A DNA stretch of 15,696 nucleotides from a bacterium. Lineage in GTDB: Bacteria > Joyebacterota > Joyebacteria > Joyebacterales > Joyebacteraceae. The stretch spans positions 1-15,696 of the forward strand of contig JAPEKQ010000031.1 in the NCBI GenBank assembly GCA_029990205.1, written 5' to 3'. The notes under the pieces are model-generated. The model was not told the DNA's origin, did not search any database, and was given only the letters and a program-made list of their open reading frames with translations. A program made the position numbers and the translations under genes. Below are positions 1 through 7,096 of this stretch, piece by piece. The first letter of the stretch is position 1, and the number at the start of each line of letters is the position of its first letter.

Positions 1-7
1 TCCGCAT
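1..7 (-). CDS. Start of a gene leaving the window, probable first codons of the next integron cassette
   Basis: An ATG on the minus strand (7 to 5) is preceded by a strong Shine-Dalgarno sequence (GAGGAG, spacing 7), and both sit about 33 nt beyond the core-site end of the attC-like element at 40-220. Gene cassettes normally begin just like this, a short leader after the GTTRRRY core followed by a start codon. Only Met-Arg is inside the window, so nothing can be said about the product. The call rests on the ribosome binding site and position alone. The alternative is a chance GAGGAG-ATG in GC-rich DNA. Confidence 0.3.
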
Positions 8-39
8 GGGCACACTCCTCTTCTCTAGCGGCCGCGTGA

Positions 40-220
40 ACCTAACGAAACGCGTTTCAGCTGCGCCAGGCACTGGCGCAGCAGGTGCCGGCCGAGCGAA
101 GCGAGGCCCCCCTTGCAGTTGCTGTGACAGGGGCGGCAGCGACGCCGCAAGGCGGTGCGCCGACCTGTCACGCAACGCGGGGCGGCGGAGCGGGGCGACA
201 GCTGCAAACACCTGTTAGGC
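40..220 (-). other. attC-like integron cassette recombination site
   Basis: The ends are ACCTAAC (40-46) and GTTAGGC (214-220), matching the attC R-box consensus RYYYAAC/GTTRRRY. Folding the plus strand pairs 41-46 with 214-219. An unpaired spacer follows (47-53 opposite 210-213). L-type arms come next: 54-57 with 206-209, 58-63 with 199-204, and 64-67 with 194-197. Single unpaired bases C205 and A198 sit only on the 3' arm. R box, unpaired central spacer, L box and extrahelical bases on one arm are the known attC features. The remaining 68-193 is a variable terminal structure with its own stems (60-68/74-82; 119-131/164-175 with one bulge; a GCAA-loop hairpin at 143-154). Bulges on the 3' arm make the plus strand the folded, recombining strand, so the cassette direction is minus, the same as intI. 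At 181 bp it is longer than most attC sites. No covariance-model score was possible. Confidence 0.6.
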
Positions 221-349
221 CGGCGCCAGGCCAACACACGCCCATACGAATAGCGCCCCGCAAGAGATCTCAACGCTGAGACTCAAGGGGGCGTCAGTCC
301 TCCGACCATGCTGGGACTGCTACGCGCCACGGCCCAGCCATACACTAAG

Positions 350-378
350 ACACTACCACACGCACCATCTTGAGTCAA
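350..378 (-). promoter_or_regulatory. Weak promoter-like sequence reading toward the attC-like site
   Basis: On the minus strand TTGACT (378 to 373) and TAGTGT (355 to 350) are separated by exactly 17 nt. The -35 is good and the -10 matches 4 of 6 positions. Transcripts from here would cross the attC-like site and enter the gene starting at position 7, which would suit a cassette-array promoter. It could be a chance match. Confidence 0.3.
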
Positions 379-566
379 TGGCTGACTCGTCATCAATCAC
401 GGGCGACCCGGCCACAGCAGGAACATCAACCATCGGACCAAGGGGAGCGGCCGCGACTGCAGAAGCGCTCCTCCCCACCTTCAGCATCAGCGAGGCTCTA
501 CCCCAAGCGCGCTGTCAGTCGCAGCGACCATTGCCACGACAGGACTCGAGTGGACGAGAGACGGCA

Positions 567-598
567 AGGGGCGCCCCGTCCGAAACGAGAGCGCCCCT
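567..598. terminator. GC-rich hairpin downstream of the beta-helix gene
   Basis: Perfect 8-bp arms AGGGGCGC (567-574) and GCGCCCCT (591-598) flank a 16-nt loop. The hairpin lies about 300 nt past the stop of the beta-helix gene in its reading direction. There is no clear U-tract on either strand, so it may be a weak terminator or just part of the structured non-coding region. Confidence 0.25.
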
Positions 599-896
599 CG
601 GAATGACACACAGTGGACTGCCGGGTGCGTTGTGCGGAGCTTGATCCGCAGTCCCCACTTCCGTCAGCTGTTCGGCGCTCGGCCTAACGACATTTCGATT
701 TCGTAGTTGTGGAGCGGGACTGCTTGCTGATGGTGCTGTTCTGTGTTCGGTTTGGGCGGCAGGAGATGCTCCACGCTCCCACCCCACCCCTCTTGTGTTG
801 TGCCGAACCTCAGTGCGCCGCCGCCGATGGACTGCGAAGCATGCAACCCAATGCGCAGCTCGGACTCCTCCGGATGCGCCGCGGCGGTGCGTGTGG

Positions 897-2426
897 CTAC
901 CGGTACATCGCCTTGATCGAACCCCAGCTCTGTGTCTCGACGACGGTTCCGCCGCAGCCGATGCCGAACGCCCCGGAGACTCCGCCGCCTGGTCCCCCTG
1001 TTGCACAGGGCGAGAGTTCATGCAGCGTGAAATCTCCTGTCGCCGCACCGCAGAAGAGCGGGTCGGCGCTGATGTTTCCTGCCGTGCCCGTATAGTCGGG
1101 GAACGGTGGTTCATAGAGTCCTGTCGACATGTCGTGCACGTCGCAGTACGTCACGTCCGGGATCCCCGAATCCGGGTTCGTCGAGATCCCGTATCCGGTC
1201 CCGCTCGCGATGATGCACGCGATGACGTCGGGCGGATTCGCGGAGCGGATGTGAACCGAGCCTCCGTGAGAGGCGGCGTGGTTGTTGTAGACCGTGCAGT
1301 GCGTGATCAGCCCCGTGCACTGACTCACACGCAAGGCGGCGCCGCGGTCCGCGCACTCGTTTCCAACGAAGAGACAGTGATTGAACGTCGCGTCCGACGC
1401 AGTCACGGCATACACGCGGACTCCACCGCCGTCGTTGCCGGCGTAGTTGTCGTAGAACTCACATCCCTGGAACTCAACTACTGTCGCATCGTGCGTATTG
1501 ACGCCCCCGCCAAGACCGGGCGCGGAGTTCTCGCGGAAGATGCAGTCCGTGAACACGGCCCGGTCTGCGTAGCGGACCGCTGCAGCCCCACCGTTCTCCG
1601 CAGATGAGTTGCGCTCGAACACGCATTCGACGAGATCGATCTTCGACCCTCCCGAGTCGGCCCCATTGCTGTACAACGCACCACCCGCATCGGAGTAGTT
1701 GTCCGTGAATGTGCACCCGGTGAACGATACGTCCTTGGGGTAGGAGAGCGACACCGCTCCCGACGAGTGGCCACTGAAGTGGCAGTCGGTCGCGAAGAGC
1801 AACGAATGTGTGACTCGCAGTCCGTCGCCCCTTGCGCCCCTTCCACGAGAGAGCCCGTCACCGAAGAAGGAACACCCTGTCATCCACAGACCCGAGTCGT
1901 CCTCGACGAGGTTGTCCGAATCGAAGAACGTGCACCCCGAGAGCGTCACGGAACCGCCGGAGACCCAGAGGCCGCCGGAGTTCCCGCTGAACTCGCAGTC
2001 TTCGAGCACCGCATCGGCGTCCGTGCTCCGCAGACCTGCACCGCCGTTGTCCGCGAATACGATGTTCGCGAGTCTCGGGCCTGTCCCTGCGAGGCAATAC
2101 ACACCGTTTGAGACCGCTGCCATGATGGTGAATCCGTCCACGACCATGTCCGTACCGACCACACCCGAGAACAGCAGCCCGTTCGATGACCCGCCCGCGT
2201 CCAGCACGGTTGACTCCTGTCCGCCTTCGGAACGCAGCGTGATCTCTCGCTCGTTCACCACCACGCTCTCCGTGTAGACCCCCGGTGCAACGAGGACCGT
2301 GTCGCCATCTACGGCAGCGTTCACCCCGAGCTGAATGGTAGGTTGGTCGGCCGGAACGTGGATGACGGCCGCGGGTGAGCTGGCCACAGCGACGGCTAGC
2401 AGGCAGATGACGATCACTTCGCGCAT
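897..2426 (-). CDS. Secreted right-handed parallel beta-helix repeat protein
   Basis: 509 aa. The start is chosen at 2426 because GGAGG stands 5 nt upstream and the product then begins with a short signal peptide (Met-Arg-Glu, a hydrophobic core to about residue 15, likely cleavage after Ser-Ser-Pro-Ala-Ala). An ADQPTIQ-like opening and repeated short units of the type C-x-F-x-x-N/G-x-A-x-x-G-G-G follow. These are turns of a pectate-lyase-like helix, rich in Cys and Asn. Near the end comes the GNISADPLF motif commonly seen at the close of such repeats, then a low-complexity Gly stretch. The final residues are QSWGSIKAMYR, a tail resembling short C-terminal sorting tails I recall from Eisenbacteria-like secretomes (unverified). 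It is probably exported and surface or extracellular. Catalytic residues for sugar cleavage cannot be assigned, so it may bind or display rather than cut. It begins 22 nt after the intI stop and could be co-transcribed with it. Confidence 0.85.
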   Translation of the reverse strand: MREVIVICLLAVAVASSPAAVIHVPADQPTIQLGVNAAVDGDTVLVAPGVYTESVVVNEREITLRSEGGQESTVLDAGGSSNGLLFSGVVGTDMVVDGFTIMAAVSNGVYCLAGTGPRLANIVFADNGGAGLRSTDADAVLEDCEFSGNSGGLWVSGGSVTLSGCTFFDSDNLVEDDSGLWMTGCSFFGDGLSRGRGARGDGLRVTHSLLFATDCHFSGHSSGAVSLSYPKDVSFTGCTFTDNYSDAGGALYSNGADSGGSKIDLVECVFERNSSAENGGAAAVRYADRAVFTDCIFRENSAPGLGGGVNTHDATVVEFQGCEFYDNYAGNDGGGVRVYAVTASDATFNHCLFVGNECADRGAALRVSQCTGLITHCTVYNNHAASHGGSVHIRSANPPDVIACIIASGTGYGISTNPDSGIPDVTYCDVHDMSTGLYEPPFPDYTGTAGNISADPLFCGAATGDFTLHELSPCATGGPGGGVSGAFGIGCGGTVVETQSWGSIKAMYR

Positions 2427-2448
2427 GAGGTCCTCCCCCATCCCCGTT

Positions 2449-3495
2449 TCACAGCTCAAGTTCATCCATCGGACTGCGGACACTGAGCTCCTTCCGGTCA
2501 ACGACGTGCGTGTAGATCATCGTCGTCCGGATATCCGAGTGCCCGAGAAGCTTCTGCACCGTTCTGATGTCGTATCCCGACTCCAGCAGGTGCGTCGCGA
2601 ACGAGTGCCGCATCGTGTGGCATGTCGCCCGCTTCGTGATTCCCGAACTCCGAACGGCGTCCGTCACCGCGCGCTGCACGGACGACGGGTGCGTGTGGTG
2701 TCGTCGGGGCTCACCGGTCTCGTCATCCGGGAACATCCGCGACGACGGGAACACATACTGCCACGCCCAGTCCCGACCCGCGGACGGCAGCTTCCTTGTG
2801 AGCGACTCCGGAAGTGTCACGCGGTACCCGGGATCCTCCAGATCCGCCTCGAACCGGCGACGCACACGCTTCAGGTGCCGTTCAAGCTCTCGCCTGGCGG
2901 TCCGCGGCAGCATCACGGTACGGTCCTTGTCGCCCTTCCCGGCGCGAACCGTGATCTGACCTCGCTCGAAGTCGATATCCTTCACGCGCAGCTGCAGGCA
3001 CTCGAGCAGCCGGAACCCGCATCCGTACAGCAGCGTGCCGACGAGTCGATTCGTGCCCTCGAGTTCGGTCAGCACCGCGCGGACATCGCGCTTCGACAGG
3101 ACCACGGGCAACCGCTTCGGACCTTTGGCCCGAGCGATCCCGTGTACCCAGCCGATGTCCTTCTCGAGCACGGCGTTGTACAGGAACAGAACCGCGCTCA
3201 GTGCCTGCTTCTGCGTCGATGCGCTCACGCCGCGATCGTTCGCGAGATGGCTCAGGAACGACCGCACGTGCGTCGAATTCATGGTCAGTGGATGGCGGTT
3301 GCTGTGGTACCGGACGAACCGCTTCACCCACCCGACGTAGGTCTCCTCGGTTCGGCGGCTGTAGTGCCGGGTCCGGATCTCCATCCGCACCTGGTCGAGG
3401 AGCTTGGGGGGACGCGGCTCACATGCCGGAGTGTCGCGCCGCCCCGGTCGGCGTCGGTGACCAGCGGCCACCGGCGGATCTCTGAGCTCGGGCAT
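2449..3495 (-). CDS. intI: Integron integrase (IntI-type tyrosine recombinase)
   Basis: 348 aa from the ATG at 3495, which has GAGGG 8 nt upstream. A TTG at 3510 would add five residues but lacks a ribosome binding site. The N-terminal SAM-like domain (about 32-115) carries the HYSRRTEETYVGWVKRF block and SASTQKQALSAVLFLY, typical of IntI. The catalytic domain keeps R162 (GFRLLE), a Lys near 187-190, H293 and R296 (CHTMRH), H319 (LGH) and the nucleophile Y328 (MIYTHV). Between about 217 and 262 lies the extra IntI-specific segment (DPGYRVTLPESL, then WAWQYVFPS). It separates integron integrases from XerC/XerD and binds the extrahelical bases of attC. All catalytic residues are present, so it should be active. 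It recombines cassette attC with attI. The first 30 residues are Arg/Pro-rich and less conserved in character. It has its own promoter just upstream. Confidence 0.95.
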   Translation of the reverse strand: MPELRDPPVAAGHRRRPGRRDTPACEPRPPKLLDQVRMEIRTRHYSRRTEETYVGWVKRFVRYHSNRHPLTMNSTHVRSFLSHLANDRGVSASTQKQALSAVLFLYNAVLEKDIGWVHGIARAKGPKRLPVVLSKRDVRAVLTELEGTNRLVGTLLYGCGFRLLECLQLRVKDIDFERGQITVRAGKGDKDRTVMLPRTARRELERHLKRVRRRFEADLEDPGYRVTLPESLTRKLPSAGRDWAWQYVFPSSRMFPDDETGEPRRHHTHPSSVQRAVTDAVRSSGITKRATCHTMRHSFATHLLESGYDIRTVQKLLGHSDIRTTMIYTHVVDRKELSVRSPMDELEL

Positions 3496-3520
3496 TCTCG
3501 GAACCCTCAAGGGGGAGCCG

Positions 3521-3527
3521 GTTGGGT
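3521..3527 (+). other. Possible attI core-like heptamer GTTGGGT
   Basis: GTTGGGT matches the GTTRRRY core and lies 26 nt outside the intI start, where attI is found in classical integrons. No attC-like site or plus-strand cassette gene follows to the right, so the attI reading is weak. The heptamer also falls inside the intI leader. Confidence 0.2.
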
Positions 3528-3554
3528 ATGCATGACATTCCCGAAGCCCACGTA

Positions 3555-3583
3555 ACTATACCGCATTCTGATTGGCAAGTCAA
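3555..3583 (-). promoter_or_regulatory. Promoter of intI, with overlapping inverted repeat
   Basis: On the minus strand TTGACT (3583 to 3578) and TATAGT (3560 to 3555) are spaced by 17 nt, a near-consensus sigma70-type promoter. The expected start is near 3548, giving a leader of about 50 nt before the ATG at 3495. The inverted repeat TTGGC-N7-GCCAA (3572-3588) is centred on the -35 and could be an operator. No LexA-type CTGT-N8-ACAG box is seen, although SOS control of intI is common elsewhere. Confidence 0.7.
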
Positions 3584-3652
3584 GCCAAGGCTTCGAATTG
3601 GGGGATACTGTGTGTTTCGCCGGCTGGGGTGGTGTTCGGGAGGGGTGGAGAA

Positions 3653-3678
3653 CCGGGGCGCCTGGGATGACGCCCCGG
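3653..3678 (-). terminator. Hairpin closing the housekeeping gene run
   Basis: Perfect 8-bp arms (CCGGGGCG and CGCCCCGG) with a 10-nt loop, starting 15 nt after the coiled-coil gene stop in reading direction. The trailing sequence has only a short T-poor tract (GTTCTCC), so this is a GC-strong, U-weak terminator. It separates the housekeeping block from the intI promoter. Confidence 0.5.
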
Positions 3679-3692
3679 CAAAGCATCTGCTG

Positions 3693-3968
3693 CTACCTGA
3701 TGAAACCGACGAGCTTGCTGGCCCGGCTGACGCGCGACCTCATGTTGCTCAGGGCCTTGACCGCCTTGGCCTGAGCTTCGGCCCACTCGTCGACATTCTC
3801 CTGAACCTCATCGAGCTCCAGGCGGCAGGCGTTGACCTGCCCCTCGATGCCCTCAAGCTCAGCATCGGCCTCGGACGCTCGCTCGTGTCCGCGAATCTCC
3901 GAGATCCTGACCTCGCAGTTCGAGAGCTCCTGCTTGAGCTGTTCCTTGCTCATTCCCTGCTCGTTCAT
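3693..3968 (-). CDS. Small coiled-coil protein, function unknown
   Basis: 91 aa, highly charged, with long Glu/Lys/Arg-rich helices and regular leucine/valine/alanine heptads from about residue 6 to 85, and no Pro or Gly-rich breaks apart from one Gly near 27 and one near 43. No signal peptide or membrane segment. Two Cys residues (near 18 and 48) sit on the helices. GGAGG is 8 nt before the ATG at 3968. A second ATG six codons in is possible. It lies 89 nt after ispG with no clear terminator between, so it may be the last gene of that operon. I do not recognise a family. It resembles short coiled-coil scaffold or adaptor proteins only in general form. Confidence 0.65.
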   Translation of the reverse strand: MNEQGMSKEQLKQELSNCEVRISEIRGHERASEADAELEGIEGQVNACRLELDEVQENVDEWAEAQAKAVKALSNMRSRVSRASKLVGFIR

Positions 3969-4057
3969 CCTCTCATCCTCCGAAGACGGGATGTATGGTT
4001 TCGTCTGTCTTCTCTTTGGATGCCTGGAGGATGCCGGGGTTCTCAGGGGAGACGGAG

Positions 4058-5125
4058 CTAGATGAGCTTTCTGGCCTCTTCGAGCAGGCGCTCGATGAGT
4101 GTGTCCGCGTCGATCTTCGCCACGACCTCGCCCTTCCGGAAGAGAACGGCCTTCGCCCCTCCCCCGGCGGCTCCGATGTCGGCCTCCCGGGCCTCACCCG
4201 GACCGTTGACCGCACACCCCATGACCGCGACGACGAGCGGTGTCTTCACGCCGGCCAGCGCCGACTCGACCTCCGCGGCGATACCGGGAACATCGATCTC
4301 CGTCCGGCCACAGGTCGGACACGCGATCACGGTCACACCGCCGTGGCGGAGACCGAGCGACGAGAGGATGGCGCGAGCCACCGGGATCTCGTCCTCGGGC
4401 GGACCGGCGAGCGATACCCGCACCGTGTCGCCGATACCCTCGGCGAGCAGCAGCCCCATCCCGACGCCCGAGCGCGCGGCGCCCGCCGCGGGTGTCCCGG
4501 CCTCAGTGATCCCGATGTGGAGGGGCACGTCCGTCTGTGACGCGAAGATGCGATTCGCCTCGACCGTCATCGCCACGTCCGACGACTTGATCGAGACGAC
4601 GAGGTCCGCGAACCCGAGCCCATCCATCAGCTCAACACCGCGCACCGCGCTCTCGGCAAGACCCGCCGCCGTCGGATGACCGTCGCGTTCGAGGATGTCC
4701 TTCTCGAGCGACCCGGCGTTGACGCCGATGCGGATGGGGATGCCGCGTTCGGCTGCGGCGGCGACGACCTCGCCCGTCCGCTCAGCACCCCCGATGTTGC
4801 CGGGGTTGATGCGGAGCGCGCGCACACCCGCCTCGGCGGCGGCGATCGCGAGTCTGTGATCGAAGTGCACGTCCGCGACCACGGGGACAGTCGAACCCGC
4901 GACGATATCCGGCAGCGCCGAGACCGCAGCGGCGCCGGGGACCGCGACGCGGACGATCTCGCAGCCTCGGTCACTCAGCCGCGCGATCTGCGCAAGCGTT
5001 GCGGCCACATCATCCGTCCGCGTGTTCGTCATCGACTGGATGGAGACCGGTGCGCCCCCGCCGACCGGGACCGTGCCGAACTTCACCTGTCGTGTCTGCC
5101 GCCTCGGCTTGATGATCGGAGACAT
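4058..5125 (-). CDS. ispG: 4-hydroxy-3-methylbut-2-en-1-yl diphosphate synthase (IspG/GcpE)
   Basis: 355 aa, the usual length of the short bacterial IspG form. It reduces methylerythritol cyclodiphosphate to HMBPP in the MEP isoprenoid pathway, using a [4Fe-4S] cluster. The TIM-barrel half shows VSIQSMTNT (27-35), DVHFDH (85-90) and RINPGNIG (105-112). The C-terminal cluster domain carries C269 and C272 (CPTCGRTEID), C304 (MGCAVNGPGE) and E311, the expected three Cys and one Glu ligands. GGAGG is placed 5 nt before the ATG. It follows selB by 35 nt. It indicates that isoprenoids are made by the MEP route rather than mevalonate. Confidence 0.97.
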   Translation of the reverse strand: MSPIIKPRRQTRQVKFGTVPVGGGAPVSIQSMTNTRTDDVAATLAQIARLSDRGCEIVRVAVPGAAAVSALPDIVAGSTVPVVADVHFDHRLAIAAAEAGVRALRINPGNIGGAERTGEVVAAAAERGIPIRIGVNAGSLEKDILERDGHPTAAGLAESAVRGVELMDGLGFADLVVSIKSSDVAMTVEANRIFASQTDVPLHIGITEAGTPAAGAARSGVGMGLLLAEGIGDTVRVSLAGPPEDEIPVARAILSSLGLRHGGVTVIACPTCGRTEIDVPGIAAEVESALAGVKTPLVVAVMGCAVNGPGEAREADIGAAGGGAKAVLFRKGEVVAKIDADTLIERLLEEARKLI

Positions 5126-5160
5126 CGTTCCTCCGTGCTGGTTTACGGGGAATCGAGCGC

Positions 5161-7086
5161 CTAGCTGCGCCCTCTCCCCCTCACGCGCACATCACCCTGG
5201 CGAAGGGTCGTCCCCTCGCGGTCGAAGTACTCGAGAAGCGGGATCGCGCTCTTCCGGGTCACGCCGACGAGTTCCTTGAACACCGGCACGCCGAGCTGGC
5301 TCTCGCCCTCAAAATGCTTCTCTATGATACCCCGAACCCGCTCGATCGTGGCGGGATGGAAGAAGAGCGTCGAGGTCACCTTGACGATACGCCCCTCGTC
5401 GGAGAGCAGCTTGATGAGCGCGTCGAACTGGTCGTCCTTGAGCGTTCCCTCGAACTCGTGCCGGACGTCCTCACGAAGATCGGCAAGCGACGGCGGCGAG
5501 ACGTCGTCCTCGTCGAGGAACCGCTCGATGAGTTCCGCCAACTTCTGCTGCGGCGGCGTGAGCTTCACCTCCGCGCTCCCCCATCGCACGAGGTCCTTCC
5601 GCCGGGAGACCTCTCCGGCGTCGCAGAGTTCGGCGAGTGCCGCGTCCATCAGCGCGCGGTCGAACCCGCGCCCGAGCTTCCCGCGGAGCTCCTCGGCGGA
5701 CATCCCCCACTCGAGCGGCGCCCGCCTGGCGAACTCCGTGAGCTCGGAGTGAATGCTCTCGCCAAGTTCCGTCCAGCGCTCGCGTGTCACGTAGCGACCG
5801 GCCGTCTTCCGCACGGCGCCCTGCGCGACCAGGCGTTCGACGTCGCCGGCGACATCGGCATCGACGAGACCCGGCAGTTCCTTCGCGCGAACTCCGCCGG
5901 TACCGCCGTCTCCGATGACCTTGAGCAGGACATCCTCGCTCCCTCCGACCTCGAGCACCTCGAGCGAGTCGATGACATCGTCCTTCATCCGCTTGTGTCG
6001 CGCCGGTGCCGGGTCGATGACGCGGCCACCCCCGATGGTGTGCATCGGTGAGTACGACCGGATGACGAAGAGGTCGCCCTTCTCCGCGACCAGCGGCTCC
6101 TCAAGCCGGAGCTGGACGAGCGCGTTCTGCGCCGGCCCGAGTTCCTCGCTCTCGAGAAGCACCACACGCGCCAGCACCTCCGCCGTCGCGACGTGGAGAT
6201 GCACGCGGGTCCGGTTCTTCATGGGCTTGATTCCCGAGACCAGCCGGAGCCGCGCGTCGATCATGTGCGTGGGATGGAGCACCTCGGGTGTCCCGACGGT
6301 GTTGCCGCGTTCGAGTTCGTCCTTGCCGATACCGTGAAGGCCCAGCGCGGTCCGCTGACCGGCCGCCGCGCGTTCGACCGGCTCGTCGTGGACGTGCACG
6401 CTCCGGATGCGAACGGGCTTCCCCACCGGGTAGACCTCGAGGTGATCGCCGGGACTGACATGTCCGGACCAGAGCGTCCCGGTCACGACCGTCCCGTGTC
6501 CCTCGAGCGTGAAGATCCTGTCGATGGGGAGACGCGCGGGCCCACCGGCCGTCCGCTCCTCGACGCCGCGCGCGAGCTCCTCGAGCACGCCGAGCAGCTC
6601 GGGGATGCCGTCGCGGGTCACCGACGATACCGGAACGATCGGCGCACCCTCGAGAACCGTTTCCTCGACGAGCGTCTCAACATCCTCTCGTGCGAGTTCG
6701 ATCTCCTCCGGCTCCGCGAGGTCCGACTTCGTCAGCGCGATGACGCCGGCCTTCACGCCGAGCAGGTCGATGATGTCCATGTGTTCGCGCGTCTGCGGCA
6801 TCACGCCCTCGTCGGACGCGACAACGAGCAGCACGAGGTCCACGCCCGCGGCGCCCGCGAGCATGGTCTTCACAAACCGTTCGTGTCCTGGAACATCGAC
6901 GATTCCGAGCGAATCGCCGTCTGGAAGGTCGAGCCTCGTGAACCCGAGTTCGATGGAGATACCGCGTTCCTTCTCCTCACGAAGCCGGTCGGTATCGACG
7001 CCGGTCAGCGCCTTCACGAGCTCGGTCTTGCCGTGGTCGATGTGACCGGCGGTACCGAGGATGATGTGTCGGGTGGTGCTCGCCAA
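5161..7086 (-). CDS. selB: Selenocysteine-specific elongation factor SelB
   Basis: 641 aa. It is a GTPase that carries Sec-tRNA to UGA codons marked by a SECIS hairpin. The G domain has GHIDHGKT (14-21), the ERGIS switch (40-44), DVPGHE (64-69) and TKSD (119-122, in place of the usual NKxD), as in SelB. EF-Tu-like beta barrels follow, and the last part (about 370-641) is the winged-helix repeat region that binds SECIS RNA. Length matches full SelB. The start is TTG at 7086, ten nt after the murA stop, with only GGGGG as a ribosome binding site. No in-frame ATG nearby restores the G1 loop, so TTG is preferred. No selA, selD or selC is in the window. The placement in a cell-wall/translation operon is unusual, as selB commonly sits with selA. 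Confidence 0.96.
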   Translation of the reverse strand: MASTTRHIILGTAGHIDHGKTELVKALTGVDTDRLREEKERGISIELGFTRLDLPDGDSLGIVDVPGHERFVKTMLAGAAGVDLVLLVVASDEGVMPQTREHMDIIDLLGVKAGVIALTKSDLAEPEEIELAREDVETLVEETVLEGAPIVPVSSVTRDGIPELLGVLEELARGVEERTAGGPARLPIDRIFTLEGHGTVVTGTLWSGHVSPGDHLEVYPVGKPVRIRSVHVHDEPVERAAAGQRTALGLHGIGKDELERGNTVGTPEVLHPTHMIDARLRLVSGIKPMKNRTRVHLHVATAEVLARVVLLESEELGPAQNALVQLRLEEPLVAEKGDLFVIRSYSPMHTIGGGRVIDPAPARHKRMKDDVIDSLEVLEVGGSEDVLLKVIGDGGTGGVRAKELPGLVDADVAGDVERLVAQGAVRKTAGRYVTRERWTELGESIHSELTEFARRAPLEWGMSAEELRGKLGRGFDRALMDAALAELCDAGEVSRRKDLVRWGSAEVKLTPPQQKLAELIERFLDEDDVSPPSLADLREDVRHEFEGTLKDDQFDALIKLLSDEGRIVKVTSTLFFHPATIERVRGIIEKHFEGESQLGVPVFKELVGVTRKSAIPLLEYFDREGTTLRQGDVRVRGRGRS

Positions 7087-7096
7087 TGAGCCCCCG

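Larger units (their letters stand above)
221..896. other. Structured non-coding stretch between beta-helix gene and attC-like site
   Basis: No open frame here looks like a protein. The minus strand has frequent stops in all frames at 260-620, and the plus-strand frames have low-complexity Arg/Pro/Ser translations. The stretch holds several inverted repeats. One spans 264-284 (8 bp, one bulge, ACGC loop). One spans 291-325 (10 bp with a 2-nt bulge). One spans 567-598 (AGGGGCGC with GCGCCCCT). One spans 612-659 (ten complementary bases with a 2-nt bulge). A weak promoter-like pair on the minus strand lies at 350-378. GCCTAAC at 682-688 is an isolated attC half-site. It may be a non-coding cassette, a 3' leader, or decayed cassette DNA. 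Confidence 0.4.

Noticed and set aside
370-644. Plus-strand frames of 78 and 88 residues in the non-coding stretch
   Set aside because: Low-complexity Arg/Ser/Pro translations without ribosome binding sites. They overlap each other in different frames.
682-803. Second attC candidate between GCCTAAC (682) and GTTGTGC (797)
   Set aside because: The right box breaks the GTTRRRY consensus and no L-box pairing lies next to the R boxes. The only strong pairing, GTGGAGC with GCTCCAC, is more than 20 nt inward on both arms.
664-846. 60-residue minus-strand frame ending in GRAPNS after the beta-helix gene
   Set aside because: No ribosome binding site, mixed composition and no recognisable family. 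It overlaps the beta-helix stop region only loosely and looks like chance.
3521-3527. GTTGGGT as a working attI with a cassette array to the right
   Set aside because: No attC-like site and no plus-strand gene follow. The genes to the right are minus-strand housekeeping genes. Kept only as a low-confidence feature.
2335-3555. Plus-strand frame of 406 codons opposite intI
   Set aside because: It mirrors the intI coding frame, and all conserved motifs are on the minus strand.
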